Counted from the stretch's first letter, positions 1 to 6,148 are shown. The stretch is 8,018 bases of DNA from an uncultured Bacilli bacterium (GCA_934085635.1 CAKOHL010000051.1:1-8018); one strand, 5' to 3'. Notes: generated by a model not told the origin, from the letters alone. Program-made: numbers and translations.

Positions 1-51
1 GGGTTACTTCTAAGTAAAATAAACCCTAGTTGTTTTTCATATGCTTTAAAG

Positions 52-78
52 TGATAGGAGAGATTCTATCATTTTTTG
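52..78 (+). terminator. Intrinsic terminator of an upstream unit
   Basis: TGATAG at 52-57 pairs with CTATCA at 66-71. A G-U and an A-T pair extend the stem to 8 bp and leave a GAGA tetraloop at 60-63. A run of six T follows at 72-77. This is a standard Rho-independent terminator and closes a transcript that enters from the left. A second small inverted repeat (GGGTT at 1-5 with AACCC at 22-26) lies further upstream and is not assigned. Confidence 0.7.
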
Positions 79-111
79 TTGTATAAAAAAAGAAGAGAGG
101 TTTGAATTAGT

Positions 112-1539
112 ATGAAAAAGAAAATAATAATTATATCAGGGGTTTTATTTATAAATATATACTTGTTGTTTTCATTTATAAGTAAGGATAACAAAATAGA
201 AGATAAGAAAGAAAAAAACAATGAAGTATCTAAAGTGGAAAAAATACTTTCTAAACCAGATGGAATACAAGCTTATACTTTAAATAATGAAACAACTAAT
301 ATAACTTATGAAGATTTAATTAGTTATTACTCTATAGATAAAATCAATTGTAAAAATGGTACTGTTGCAACTTATAATAAAGAGACAAATAATATTACTT
401 TATCTAACATACATATTCCTGATTATTGTACAATGAATTTTACTGATAAAACATTATATTCGCATTTAATGAAAGATAATTCTACTATTAAAACCAGAAG
501 CGATTTTAGTAATGTTTATGCTGAAGTTAATACTGGAACAATATTTAAAGGCACTGAAAGCATTGAAAATGAAAGTGCTAGTAATGTATATTATTTTTCG
601 GGAAATGCACAGAATAACTGGGTGAAATTTGGCAAATGGCAAAGTGATAAAATTTCAGTGGTTGGAAGTAATGGAGGACATTTATTTAAAGAATATAATT
701 CTATAGAAGAATGTGAAAATGCTACATCTTATAATAAAAATTGTGAAACAGTAACTTTTGCTAACAAAGGAGACGATATGTACTGGAGAATCATAAGAAC
801 AAACTCTGATGGAAGTATAAGACTTTTATATTCAGGAACAAGCACAGATACAACTATTGGATATATAGGAATAAGTCCATTTAATACAAATTATAATAGT
901 CCAAAAGATGTAGGATATATGTATGGTAATTCAGATAGCACATTTATTGAGGCAAGAGCTAATGAAAATAATAGTGCTGTAAAAACATATATAGACAATT
1001 GGTATGAAAATAACTTAACATCTTATACAAATTATTTAAGTAGTAAAGCTGTATATTGTAATGATAGAGAAATAGAAAGTGGAACTTACAATACCACAGG
1101 AGAATTATTTCAGTACGTGCAGTTAAGAATGAAACAATATACACCAACATATAATTGTACAAATAGCAAGGACACGTTTTCAGTAAATAATAGTGAAGCA
1201 AAATTAAATTATCCAATAGCTTTAATGACAATTGATGAAGTAATGTTTTCTGGCGGTACTTATCTTATAGACGGTGCGTATAATTATTTATATTACAATA
1301 GTAATAATGAATCAATTACTACTACAAAATATTGGTGGTTAATGACACCTTCATACTATAATAATTATACTTATGTAGGTAGTTATCTTCAGGATACTTA
1401 TGGTCAACTCAGAGATGCAAGAAGTGACAGAGGATACGCTGTAAGACCGGTAACAAGCCTCAAATCTTGCGTATTATGGAAAAGTGGAAATGGGTCATCT
1501 AATAACCCATACGAAATAGTCGAAAACGGTGGCTGTTAA
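112..1539 (+). CDS. Membrane-anchored surface protein: Cys-paired InlB-like module plus Tyr/Asn-rich C-terminal domain (DUF6273-like)
   Basis: A 475-residue exported protein of unknown function. Lys residues 2-4 and a hydrophobic segment at about 5-24 form a signal anchor with no lipobox and no LPXTG motif. A Lys/Glu-rich spacer (25-50) follows. Residues 72-110 match one divergent InlB-like module, with a Cys pair at C80 and C106. A linker at 111-131 ends in DNSTIKTRSD. The C-terminal domain (about 155-450) has the landmarks YYFSGNAQNNWVKF (160-173), YWRIIRTNSDGSIRLLY (224-240), YPIALMTIDEV (367-377), a WW pair (408-409) and GYAVRPVTSL (441-450). This layout, with a closing VRP motif, recalls DUF6273-type domains with a C-type-lectin-like fold; that assignment is from memory. 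The start is ATG 112 with AGAGAGG at 94-100, a rather long spacing; the TTG at 102 meets a stop at once. A TATAAA at 82-87 could be its -10 box. No terminator is visible before trpS. Surface adhesion or ligand binding is a guess. Confidence 0.8.
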   Translation: MKKKIIIISGVLFINIYLLFSFISKDNKIEDKKEKNNEVSKVEKILSKPDGIQAYTLNNETTNITYEDLISYYSIDKINCKNGTVATYNKETNNITLSNIHIPDYCTMNFTDKTLYSHLMKDNSTIKTRSDFSNVYAEVNTGTIFKGTESIENESASNVYYFSGNAQNNWVKFGKWQSDKISVVGSNGGHLFKEYNSIEECENATSYNKNCETVTFANKGDDMYWRIIRTNSDGSIRLLYSGTSTDTTIGYIGISPFNTNYNSPKDVGYMYGNSDSTFIEARANENNSAVKTYIDNWYENNLTSYTNYLSSKAVYCNDREIESGTYNTTGELFQYVQLRMKQYTPTYNCTNSKDTFSVNNSEAKLNYPIALMTIDEVMFSGGTYLIDGAYNYLYYNSNNESITTTKYWWLMTPSYYNNYTYVGSYLQDTYGQLRDARSDRGYAVRPVTSLKSCVLWKSGNGSSNNPYEIVENGGC

Positions 1540-1546
1540 AAACATC

Positions 1547-1575
1547 GTGCATTTTCTCATAATTTGTAGTATAAT
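1547..1575 (+). promoter_or_regulatory. Putative trpS promoter
   Basis: A perfect -10 hexamer TATAAT lies at 1570-1575, 22 nt before the trpS start. The hexamer 17 nt upstream is GTGCAT (1547-1552), a poor -35 box. The gap from the previous stop codon to trpS is only 57 nt, too short for a T-box leader, and no hairpin of that kind is present. Confidence 0.4.
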
Positions 1576-1596
1576 TTTTCTTGAGGAAGTGAAAGT

Positions 1597-2580
1597 ATGA
1601 AAAGATTATTGACAGGACTTAAACCAACTGGAGATTTAACACTTGGAAATTTTATAGGTGGAATAAAACCTCTTATAGATTTTCAAAATGATTCTGATAA
1701 TGAAATATTTTTATTCGTAGCTGATTTGCACGCATTAACTGTTCATCAAGATCCTGAATTATTAAGAGAAAGAGTTAAGAAGTTTGTTGCTATGTATATT
1801 GCCTGTGGGGTAGACCCAAATAAGATGGTAGTCTATGTGCAATCAGAAAATGTATATATTCCTGCTATATCTTGGATACTTGAATGTAATACTTACTATG
1901 GTGAAGCAAGTAGAATGATACAGTTTAAGGAAAAGAGTAAAGGAAAGGAAAACTTTTCAATAGGCCTTTTAACATATCCTATATTAATGGCTGCTGATAT
2001 TCTATATTGTGATTCTGATTATGTACCTGTAGGTATAGATCAAAAACAACACGTAGAACTTGCAAGAGATATAGCTATGAGATTTAATAAAACTTATGGA
2101 GAAACATTTAAAATGCCAGAAGCAATAACTCCAAAAGTAGGTACTAAAATTAAAGACCTTAAAAATCCTGATAAAAAAATGAGTAAGAGTGAAGATAATC
2201 CAGTGGGTGTAATTTCATTATTTGATACTAAAGAAGTAATAATCAAGAAAATAAAAGGTGCAACTACTGATAGTGAAAACAGGGTATACTTTGATGAAAA
2301 AAACAAACCTGGTATTTCCAACTTACTAAATATTGCATCAGTTATGACTGGAAGAAGTATAGATGATTTAGTAAGTGAATTTGAAAATGATGGATATGGA
2401 ACATTTAAAACTTATGTAGGAGAGGTAACATCAAATAAAATTGGTGAAATACAAAATAGATATAATGAATTACTAGGAAGTAGTGAACTAGAAGATGTAC
2501 TAAAAAGAGGTGCAGAAACAACTACTAAAATAGCTAAAGAAAAATATGAATTAATGAGAGAAAGAGTTGGTTTAAAATAA
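1597..2580 (+). CDS. trpS: Tryptophan--tRNA ligase (TrpRS)
   Basis: Cytoplasmic class Ic aminoacyl-tRNA synthetase that activates Trp with ATP and charges tRNA-Trp. The 327 residues match the usual bacterial TrpRS length. The N-terminal Rossmann part carries GLKPTGDLTLGNFIGG (7-22), where TLGN is the HIGH-type signature. The Trp-pocket region is YPILMAADILYCDSDYVPVGIDQKQHVEL (127-155 region), and KMSKS is at 194-198. The C-terminal helical region (about 235-327) is the anticodon-binding part. The start is ATG 1597, preceded by GAGGAAGTG at 1583-1591. It has a -10 box just upstream and a terminator directly after its stop codon, so it is probably a single-gene unit. No T-box leader is present, so Trp control, if any, acts elsewhere. 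The neighbours are not metabolically related. Confidence 0.97.
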   Translation: MKRLLTGLKPTGDLTLGNFIGGIKPLIDFQNDSDNEIFLFVADLHALTVHQDPELLRERVKKFVAMYIACGVDPNKMVVYVQSENVYIPAISWILECNTYYGEASRMIQFKEKSKGKENFSIGLLTYPILMAADILYCDSDYVPVGIDQKQHVELARDIAMRFNKTYGETFKMPEAITPKVGTKIKDLKNPDKKMSKSEDNPVGVISLFDTKEVIIKKIKGATTDSENRVYFDEKNKPGISNLLNIASVMTGRSIDDLVSEFENDGYGTFKTYVGEVTSNKIGEIQNRYNELLGSSELEDVLKRGAETTTKIAKEKYELMRERVGLK

Positions 2581-2613
2581 AGTGTAAATTTTCACAAAAT
2601 CTACACTTTTTTA
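2581..2613 (+). terminator. Intrinsic terminator after trpS
   Basis: The arms 2581-2592 and 2596-2607 pair over 12 positions with one A-C mismatch, around a CAC loop, and a T-tract follows at 2607-2612. The hairpin starts directly after the trpS stop codon. Its right arm also contains the direct-repeat element of the next promoter, so the DNA is shared between two functions. Confidence 0.8.
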
Positions 2614-2622
2614 TTGTATAAT
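2591..2622 (+). promoter_or_regulatory. Two-component operon promoter with 11-bp direct-repeat operator
   Basis: The -10 box TATAAT is at 2617-2622 and there is no acceptable -35 box at 16-18 nt. Where one would sit is a direct repeat, TTCACA (2591-2596), 5 nt, TACACT (2602-2607), an 11-bp period ending 9 nt before the -10 box. PhoB/PhoP-type regulators bind half-sites with this period, overlapping weak -35 regions. The same arrangement recurs at 4690-4721. Autoregulation is inferred. Confidence 0.5.
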
Positions 2623-2641
2623 TATGTTGAGAGGAGAGTAT

Positions 2642-3304
2642 ATGAAAATATTAGTAGTAGATGATGAAAAATTAATAAGAAATGTAATAAGAGAATATTT
2701 AGCAAATGAAAAATATGAAGTACTTGAAGCTGAGAATGGTTTTGATGCTCTTAGAGTACTTGAAACAAATAAAGTAGACCTTATAATATTAGATATAATG
2801 ATGCCTAGAATGGATGGATTTGAAACTTTAAAAGAAATTAGAAAAACTAAAGATACTCCAGTAATAATGCTTTCTGCTATGAAAGAAGAGGAAGATAAAC
2901 TAAGTAGTTTTAACTTGGGAGTAGACGATTATGTAACTAAACCATTTAGTCCTAAAGAGTTAGTAGCAAGAGTAAAAGCTCATCTAAAAAGAACTAATGG
3001 TAAAGAGAATGTTTATACTTATAAAGATTTAAAAGTAAATTATTTAGGAAGAAAAGTGACTATAGAAAATAAAGAGGTTAATTTAACACCTAAAGAATAT
3101 GAATTATTAACTTATTTTATAAAAAATAAGAATGTTGCTTTATCAAGAGAACAACTTCTTAACAGTGTATGGGATTATGATTATTATGGAGATGATAGAA
3201 CAGTTGATACTCACGTGAAAATGCTAAGAAAGAGTCTGGGAAAATATAGAGACTTAATAAGAACAGTAAGAGAAGTGGGATATAAGTATGAAACTGAAGA
3301 ATAG
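2642..3304 (+). CDS. OmpR/PhoB-family response regulator
   Basis: Cytoplasmic DNA-binding transcription factor activated by phosphorylation from the kinase encoded next. Of its 220 residues, the receiver domain spans 1-116, with acidic residues D7 and D8, phospho-acceptor D51 in LIILDIMMPRMDG, S78 and K100 (KPF). The winged-helix effector domain spans about 124-218, with LTPKEYELL (148-156), the recognition helix around DDRTVDTHVKMLRKSL (184-199) and the C-terminal hairpin IRTVREVGYKY. An in-frame ATG at 2624 would add six residues. ATG 2642 is preferred because GAGAGGAGAG lies just before it and the -10 box at 2617-2622 would put the transcript start after 2624. The end overlaps the kinase gene by 17 nt, so the two are co-transcribed. 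It resembles the PhoP/PhoB/WalR subfamily; the ortholog is not determined. Its likely operators are at 2591-2607 and 4668-4706. Confidence 0.95.
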   Translation: MKILVVDDEKLIRNVIREYLANEKYEVLEAENGFDALRVLETNKVDLIILDIMMPRMDGFETLKEIRKTKDTPVIMLSAMKEEEDKLSSFNLGVDDYVTKPFSPKELVARVKAHLKRTNGKENVYTYKDLKVNYLGRKVTIENKEVNLTPKEYELLTYFIKNKNVALSREQLLNSVWDYDYYGDDRTVDTHVKMLRKSLGKYRDLIRTVREVGYKYETEE

Positions 3305-4676
3305 AACATTACAATCACAAATATGGTTTTACTTAGCAATATTTTCAACAGGTTTAATACTTTTATTATGGATACTTCAAGTATTATTTTTTGATACGTA
3401 TTATGAAAAAAGAACAACAAGTGATTTATCTAAAATAGCATTAAAAACTAAATATTATTATACAAATAATGAAAGTACTAATTCATTTGATGAACTTTCT
3501 TATAACAATAATGCTTGTATAGAAATAGTAGATGATAATAAAACTATATATACATCTAATGGTCAAAGAAGAGGCTGTATAGTAGATAATAATTCTTCAT
3601 TAAGTTTAGACTATAGAGTAGATTTTATTAATAGTGGAGAAGATAAAAAAACTTATCAAATAATTAATCCAAAATTAAATAATAAAACTTTAGTAAGTGC
3701 GATTAAATTAAATGATGAAGCATATGCCTTTATAAATGTCAGTTTGGAACCAACAGATCCCGCTATTTCAATTATAAGGGAAGAATTAATTTACATATCT
3801 ATAGTAATATATATATCTTCATTTATAATTGCATATTTTATAAGTAAACATATATCAGGCCCGATTGATAAGCTTAACTATGAAGCATCTAAAATGGCAA
3901 GAGGAGACTTAATAACACCATTTGATGAAAATTCAAATATAAGTGAAATTAAAGAACTAAGTGTAACGCTTAATAAAACTAAAAAAGAATTATCTAAAAT
4001 AGAAGAAACAAGAAAAGACTTACTTGCTAATGTTAGTCACGATTTAAAAACACCTCTTACTATGATAAAAGCATATTCAGAAATGGCAAGAGATTTAAAT
4101 AAAGATGATGAAGTAAAAAGAACTGAAAACTTAAATATTATAATAGAAGAAACTGAAAGACTTAACTTATTAGTAAATGATATTCTAGAACTTTCTAAAA
4201 GTGAAAAGAATATAGATTCATTAAATGAAGAAGATTTTGATTTAACAAGTCTAGTACAAACTATAATACATAGATTTGATTACTTAAAGGAAGAAGGATA
4301 CACTATTAATTTTGAATCTAAGAAAAATTATGTAATAAATGCTGATAAGCAAAAAATTGAACAAGTAATATATAACTTAATAAGTAATGCTGTAAATTAT
4401 ACTGGAAAAGATAAAACTGTAACTATTAAAATAGAAGAAGAGAAAAAATACATAAGAGTATATGTAATTGATACAGGTAAAGGTATAAAGAAAGATGAAC
4501 TTGATCTTATATGGGATAAATATTATAAGAATGAAAAGAATCATCAAAGAAATAAAGTTGGTACTGGTCTTGGACTTTCTATTGTAAAAAATATACTTAT
4601 AAAACACGGATACAATTATGGAGTAATAACTACAAGAGGAAAGGGTACAAAATTTTATTTTGATATAAACATATAA
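3288..4676 (+). CDS. Membrane sensor histidine kinase
   Basis: Sensor kinase of 462 residues, partner of the upstream regulator. TM1 is at about 12-35, an extracellular sensor region at about 36-164 and TM2 at about 165-186. A HAMP domain (about 187-240, GPIDKL at 191-196) leads to the HisKA domain with H-box NVSHDLKTPLTMI; the phospho-accepting His is H251. The HATPase domain has the N-box EQVIYNLISNAVNYTG (358-373), G1 DTGKGI (395-400), F-box IWDKYYK (408-414) and G2 GTGLGLSIVKNI (425-436). All catalytic motifs are intact. The sensor region has the size of a PAS/Cache-like fold and holds two Cys, C77 and C97, which could form a disulfide; no ligand can be named. Start ATG 3288 overlaps the regulator gene, with a weak AGTGGGA-type site inside it, so translational coupling is likely. 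Confidence 0.94.
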   Translation: MKLKNRTLQSQIWFYLAIFSTGLILLLWILQVLFFDTYYEKRTTSDLSKIALKTKYYYTNNESTNSFDELSYNNNACIEIVDDNKTIYTSNGQRRGCIVDNNSSLSLDYRVDFINSGEDKKTYQIINPKLNNKTLVSAIKLNDEAYAFINVSLEPTDPAISIIREELIYISIVIYISSFIIAYFISKHISGPIDKLNYEASKMARGDLITPFDENSNISEIKELSVTLNKTKKELSKIEETRKDLLANVSHDLKTPLTMIKAYSEMARDLNKDDEVKRTENLNIIIEETERLNLLVNDILELSKSEKNIDSLNEEDFDLTSLVQTIIHRFDYLKEEGYTINFESKKNYVINADKQKIEQVIYNLISNAVNYTGKDKTVTIKIEEEKKYIRVYVIDTGKGIKKDELDLIWDKYYKNEKNHQRNKVGTGLGLSIVKNILIKHGYNYGVITTRGKGTKFYFDINI

Positions 4677-4721
4677 CTTTCATAAATCTAACACAAATTT
4701 ATCACTTTTGTATTATATACT
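4668..4721 (+). promoter_or_regulatory. Putative regulator-controlled promoter of a short transcript
   Basis: A -10 box TATACT lies at 4716-4721 without a usable -35 box. Upstream are four hexamers on an exact 11-bp period: AACATA (4668-4673), TTCATA (4679-4684), AACACA (4690-4695) and ATCACT (4701-4706). All fit WWCAYW. The last ends 9 nt before the -10 box, as at the operon promoter (2591-2622). The two proximal repeats match that site best; the first hexamer lies in the last codons of the kinase gene. An array of this kind suits a PhoB/PhoP-type regulator. Regulation is inferred. Confidence 0.45.
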
Positions 4722-4727
4722 AGTATC

Positions 4728-4778
4728 ATGAAAGGAGAAGTGATAAACGTTAGAAGAAAAGTTATAATTAAAATATAA
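4728..4778 (+). CDS. Very small candidate ORF, 16 aa (uncertain)
   Basis: ATG 4728 opens 16 codons, giving MKGEVINVRRKVIIKI, with a stop at 4776-4778. If the transcript starts at A4728 this would be leaderless. Alternatively AAAGGAG at 4731-4737 may serve the in-frame GTG at 4740 or the ATA at 4743; both choices are abnormal, the first too close and the second a rare start. The product would be short, basic and partly hydrophobic. Chance is a real alternative in such AT-rich DNA. Confidence 0.2.
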   Translation: MKGEVINVRRKVIIKI

Positions 4779-4816
4779 AATCCTCAAAAAACCTATAAAA
4801 TCACATATAAACAATT

Positions 4817-4854
4817 AAGAGTAACGATTAAATATATTGTTACTCTTTTCTTTT
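4817..4854 (+). terminator. Intrinsic terminator
   Basis: AAGAGTAAC (4817-4825) pairs perfectly with GTTACTCTT (4839-4847). The stem can be extended inward by a G-T and two A-T pairs, leaving a loop of about 7 nt. The run TTTTCTTTT follows at 4846-4854. It closes transcription from the two-component operon and from the short unit starting near 4728, and isolates the next gene. Confidence 0.85.
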
Positions 4855-4861
4855 AAAATAA

Positions 4862-4890
4862 TTGACTTTAAACTAAAAATTTTGTAAAAT
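4862..4890 (+). promoter_or_regulatory. Housekeeping-type promoter of the six-helix membrane protein gene
   Basis: TTGACT (4862-4867) and TAAAAT (4885-4890) are separated by exactly 17 nt, close to the sigma-A consensus. The predicted transcript start near 4897 leaves a leader of under 20 nt. No direct-repeat element like those at 2591 or 4668 is present. Confidence 0.75.
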
Positions 4891-4914
4891 GTTTTTAGAA
4901 TAGAGGTGGTAAGT

Positions 4915-5775
4915 GTGAATAACACACTAAAAAATTTAAATATATCATTAGTATCTAATTTGATATTATCTGTTATTGTAATCATAATTGGTATAATAAC
5001 AACTGTTTTTAAAAGCTTTGGTTTAGCTGATATAGTATTATATGCTAGTATTCTTTTTTATGTATTTGCATTCTTTAGCATAATAGCATATTTTGTAAAA
5101 AGAAATAAAGGAGACTATGAAACTCTTTTACTATCATTAATTAATATAATAACTGCTACTGTTATGTTTGTTCTAAAAGGACAAGATGAACTTATGGTAC
5201 TTGGTCTTGGAATGACACTTTATACAATAATGATGGTATTTAATAGAATATATAAAATAATTTGCTTAAAAAGTGAAAATAGTTTTATGTGGATTGTTAA
5301 ATTTGTAACTACTTTCCTAATTGGGGTGCTAGGAGCATTAACAGCATACAATTTATTTAATGAAGTTTCAGTACAAACACTTTTATATGGATACTATTTT
5401 ATTACATTTGGTGTAATTATGACTTTAGAAAATACAATTGATTTAGTAGTTACTGATGATAAATTTGATAAAGCAATGAAAAAGATAATTGCAGAAGAGG
5501 ATTCTAAAAATAAATTAGAAGAAATAAAAGAAGAGAAAGTGGCTAAGGAAGTAAAAAAAGTAAAAGAAGTAAAAACTGCAAAACCAAAAAAAGAAGTTAA
5601 AGACAAAGCTGAAGCAAAAGAAGAGAAAAAAGTAGTGAAAAAGTTAGCTGCTAAAAAGCCTGAAGTTAAAAAGGCTACTACTAAGAAAGTAGCAGTTAAA
5701 AAAGAAACTAAAAAACCAGTTCAAAAAGAAACTACTGAAAAAAGGAAACCTGGAAGACCTAAAAAAATAAAATAG
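4915..5775 (+). CDS. Six-helix membrane protein (HdeD/DUF308-like) with Lys-rich tail ending in an AT-hook-like motif
   Basis: A 286-residue protein. Six hydrophobic segments at about 12-31, 37-60, 68-88, 94-113, 127-147 and 152-174 form a compact membrane domain of HdeD/DUF308 size; that family link is tentative. Residues 182-286 are a low-complexity tail rich in Lys, Glu, Ala and Val, with histone-H1-like pieces such as KKLAAKKPEVKKATTKK. The tail ends in KRKPGRPKKIK (276-286), an AT-hook-like motif with the GRP core at 280-282. With six helices both termini should lie on the same side, probably the cytoplasm. Start GTG 4915 is chosen because AGAGGTGG (4902-4909) precedes it; a frame opening at GTG 4906 would lie inside that site. 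It has its own promoter, and a terminator overlaps its last codons. A membrane-to-nucleoid tether is a hypothesis; a general electrostatic tail is the alternative. Confidence 0.8.
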   Translation: MNNTLKNLNISLVSNLILSVIVIIIGIITTVFKSFGLADIVLYASILFYVFAFFSIIAYFVKRNKGDYETLLLSLINIITATVMFVLKGQDELMVLGLGMTLYTIMMVFNRIYKIICLKSENSFMWIVKFVTTFLIGVLGALTAYNLFNEVSVQTLLYGYYFITFGVIMTLENTIDLVVTDDKFDKAMKKIIAEEDSKNKLEEIKEEKVAKEVKKVKEVKTAKPKKEVKDKAEAKEEKKVVKKLAAKKPEVKKATTKKVAVKKETKKPVQKETTEKRKPGRPKKIK

Positions 5776-5784
5776 GTCTTTTTT
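5754..5784 (+). terminator. Intrinsic terminator overlapping the end of the coding sequence
   Basis: AAGACCTA (5754-5761) pairs perfectly with TAGGTCTT (5773-5780) across an A-rich 11-nt loop, and a T-tract runs at 5779-5784. The left arm lies in the codons for the Gly-Arg-Pro-Lys core of the AT-hook-like motif and the right arm begins with the stop codon TAG. Confidence 0.8.
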
Positions 5785-5822
5785 ATTATAACTAAAATAT
5801 ATTTAACTAGGGGGGAATAATA

Positions 5823-6086
5823 ATGGATATAATAAAAGTATCTAGTAAAAGTGCACCACAAAAAGTAGCAGGAGCACTAGCAAATTTATTTAGAGAAAGT
5901 TCTGATTCTGTTGAAATGCAGGCAATCGGGGCAGGAGCATTAAATCAAGCAATAAAAGGTGTTGCAATTGCAAGAGGATATGTTGCTCCAACTGGTAAAA
6001 ATTTATACTGCATACCCGCGTTTTCTGATATAAAAGTTGACGGAGAAGAAAGAACTGCTATAAAAATAATAGTCGAGGCTAAATAA
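5823..6086 (+). CDS. spoVS: Stage V sporulation protein S
   Basis: A small cytoplasmic protein of 87 residues, the normal SpoVS length. It matches the conserved family pattern: IKVSSKSAPQKVAGALA (4-20), the block QAIGAGALNQAIKGVAIARG (33-52), VAPTGKNLYCIPAF (54-67) and DGEERTAIKIIVE (73-85). SpoVS has an Alba-like fold. In Bacillus subtilis it affects late sporulation and is under sigma-H; it also occurs in bacteria that do not form spores. Start ATG 5823 has a strong GGGGGG site at 5810-5815. No convincing sigma-A or sigma-H promoter is visible in the 47-nt gap after the preceding stop codon, so it may be weakly transcribed, use another sigma factor or depend on readthrough. No other sporulation gene is in the window. 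Confidence 0.95.
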   Translation: MDIIKVSSKSAPQKVAGALANLFRESSDSVEMQAIGAGALNQAIKGVAIARGYVAPTGKNLYCIPAFSDIKVDGEERTAIKIIVEAK

Positions 6087-6100
6087 GCCTTTTTTCTTTT
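6076..6100 (+). terminator. Intrinsic terminator of spoVS
   Basis: AGGCT (6076-6080) pairs with AGCCT (6086-6090) around the loop AAATA, with a T-rich run at 6090-6100. The stem is short but GC-rich for this genome. It overlaps the last codons and the stop, like the terminator at 5754-5784. Confidence 0.7.
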
Positions 6101-6127
6101 GCAATTTTTCATCTATTAATGTATACT
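6099..6127 (+). promoter_or_regulatory. Promoter of the prepilin-like surface protein gene
   Basis: TTGCAA (6099-6104) and TATACT (6122-6127) are separated by exactly 17 nt, a good sigma-A match. The predicted start near 6134 gives a leader of about 15 nt that holds the ribosome binding site AGGTGA (6137-6142). The -35 box touches the T-tract of the spoVS terminator. Confidence 0.65.
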
Positions 6128-6148
6128 TGTTATAGTAGGTGAAGAGTA

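Larger units (their letters stand above)
4728..4854 (+). ncRNA. Possible short transcript (small RNA or small-peptide mRNA)
   Basis: With the -10 box at 4716-4721 transcription should begin near A4728 and stop at the terminator 4817-4854, giving an RNA of about 125 nt. No long frame is present. The segment contains AAAGGAG at 4731-4737, which looks like a ribosome binding site, but no ATG follows at a normal distance. It may be a regulatory RNA or encode a very short peptide. It matches no known RNA family that I recognise, and its existence rests only on promoter and terminator signals. Confidence 0.4.

Noticed and set aside
1..26. GGGTT/AACCC inverted repeat at the left edge
   Set aside because: The stem is short with an internal ACTT/AAGT pair and no direct T-tract; it may be the end of an RNA or gene cut by the window, but cannot be assigned.
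1540..1596. T-box or trp attenuator before trpS
   Set aside because: The gap is only 57 nt and shows no T-box features or Trp-codon leader.
2581..2607. Near-palindrome read as a dimeric repressor operator
   Set aside because: The terminator explains the symmetry, and the related site at 4690-4706 is not palindromic; only the direct repeat is shared.
2624..2641. Earlier in-frame ATG for the response regulator
   Set aside because: It lies just after the -10 box, upstream of the expected transcript start, and the ribosome site lies after it; the family start MKILVVDDE fits ATG 2642.
4906..4914. Earlier GTG start for the six-helix membrane protein
   Set aside because: This GTG is part of the AGAGGTGG ribosome binding site; GTG 4915 has correct spacing.
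5776..5822. Sigma-H promoter before spoVS
   Set aside because: An AGG at 5774 and a GAAT near 5814 exist, but their spacing is far too long and the GAAT is part of the ribosome site region.
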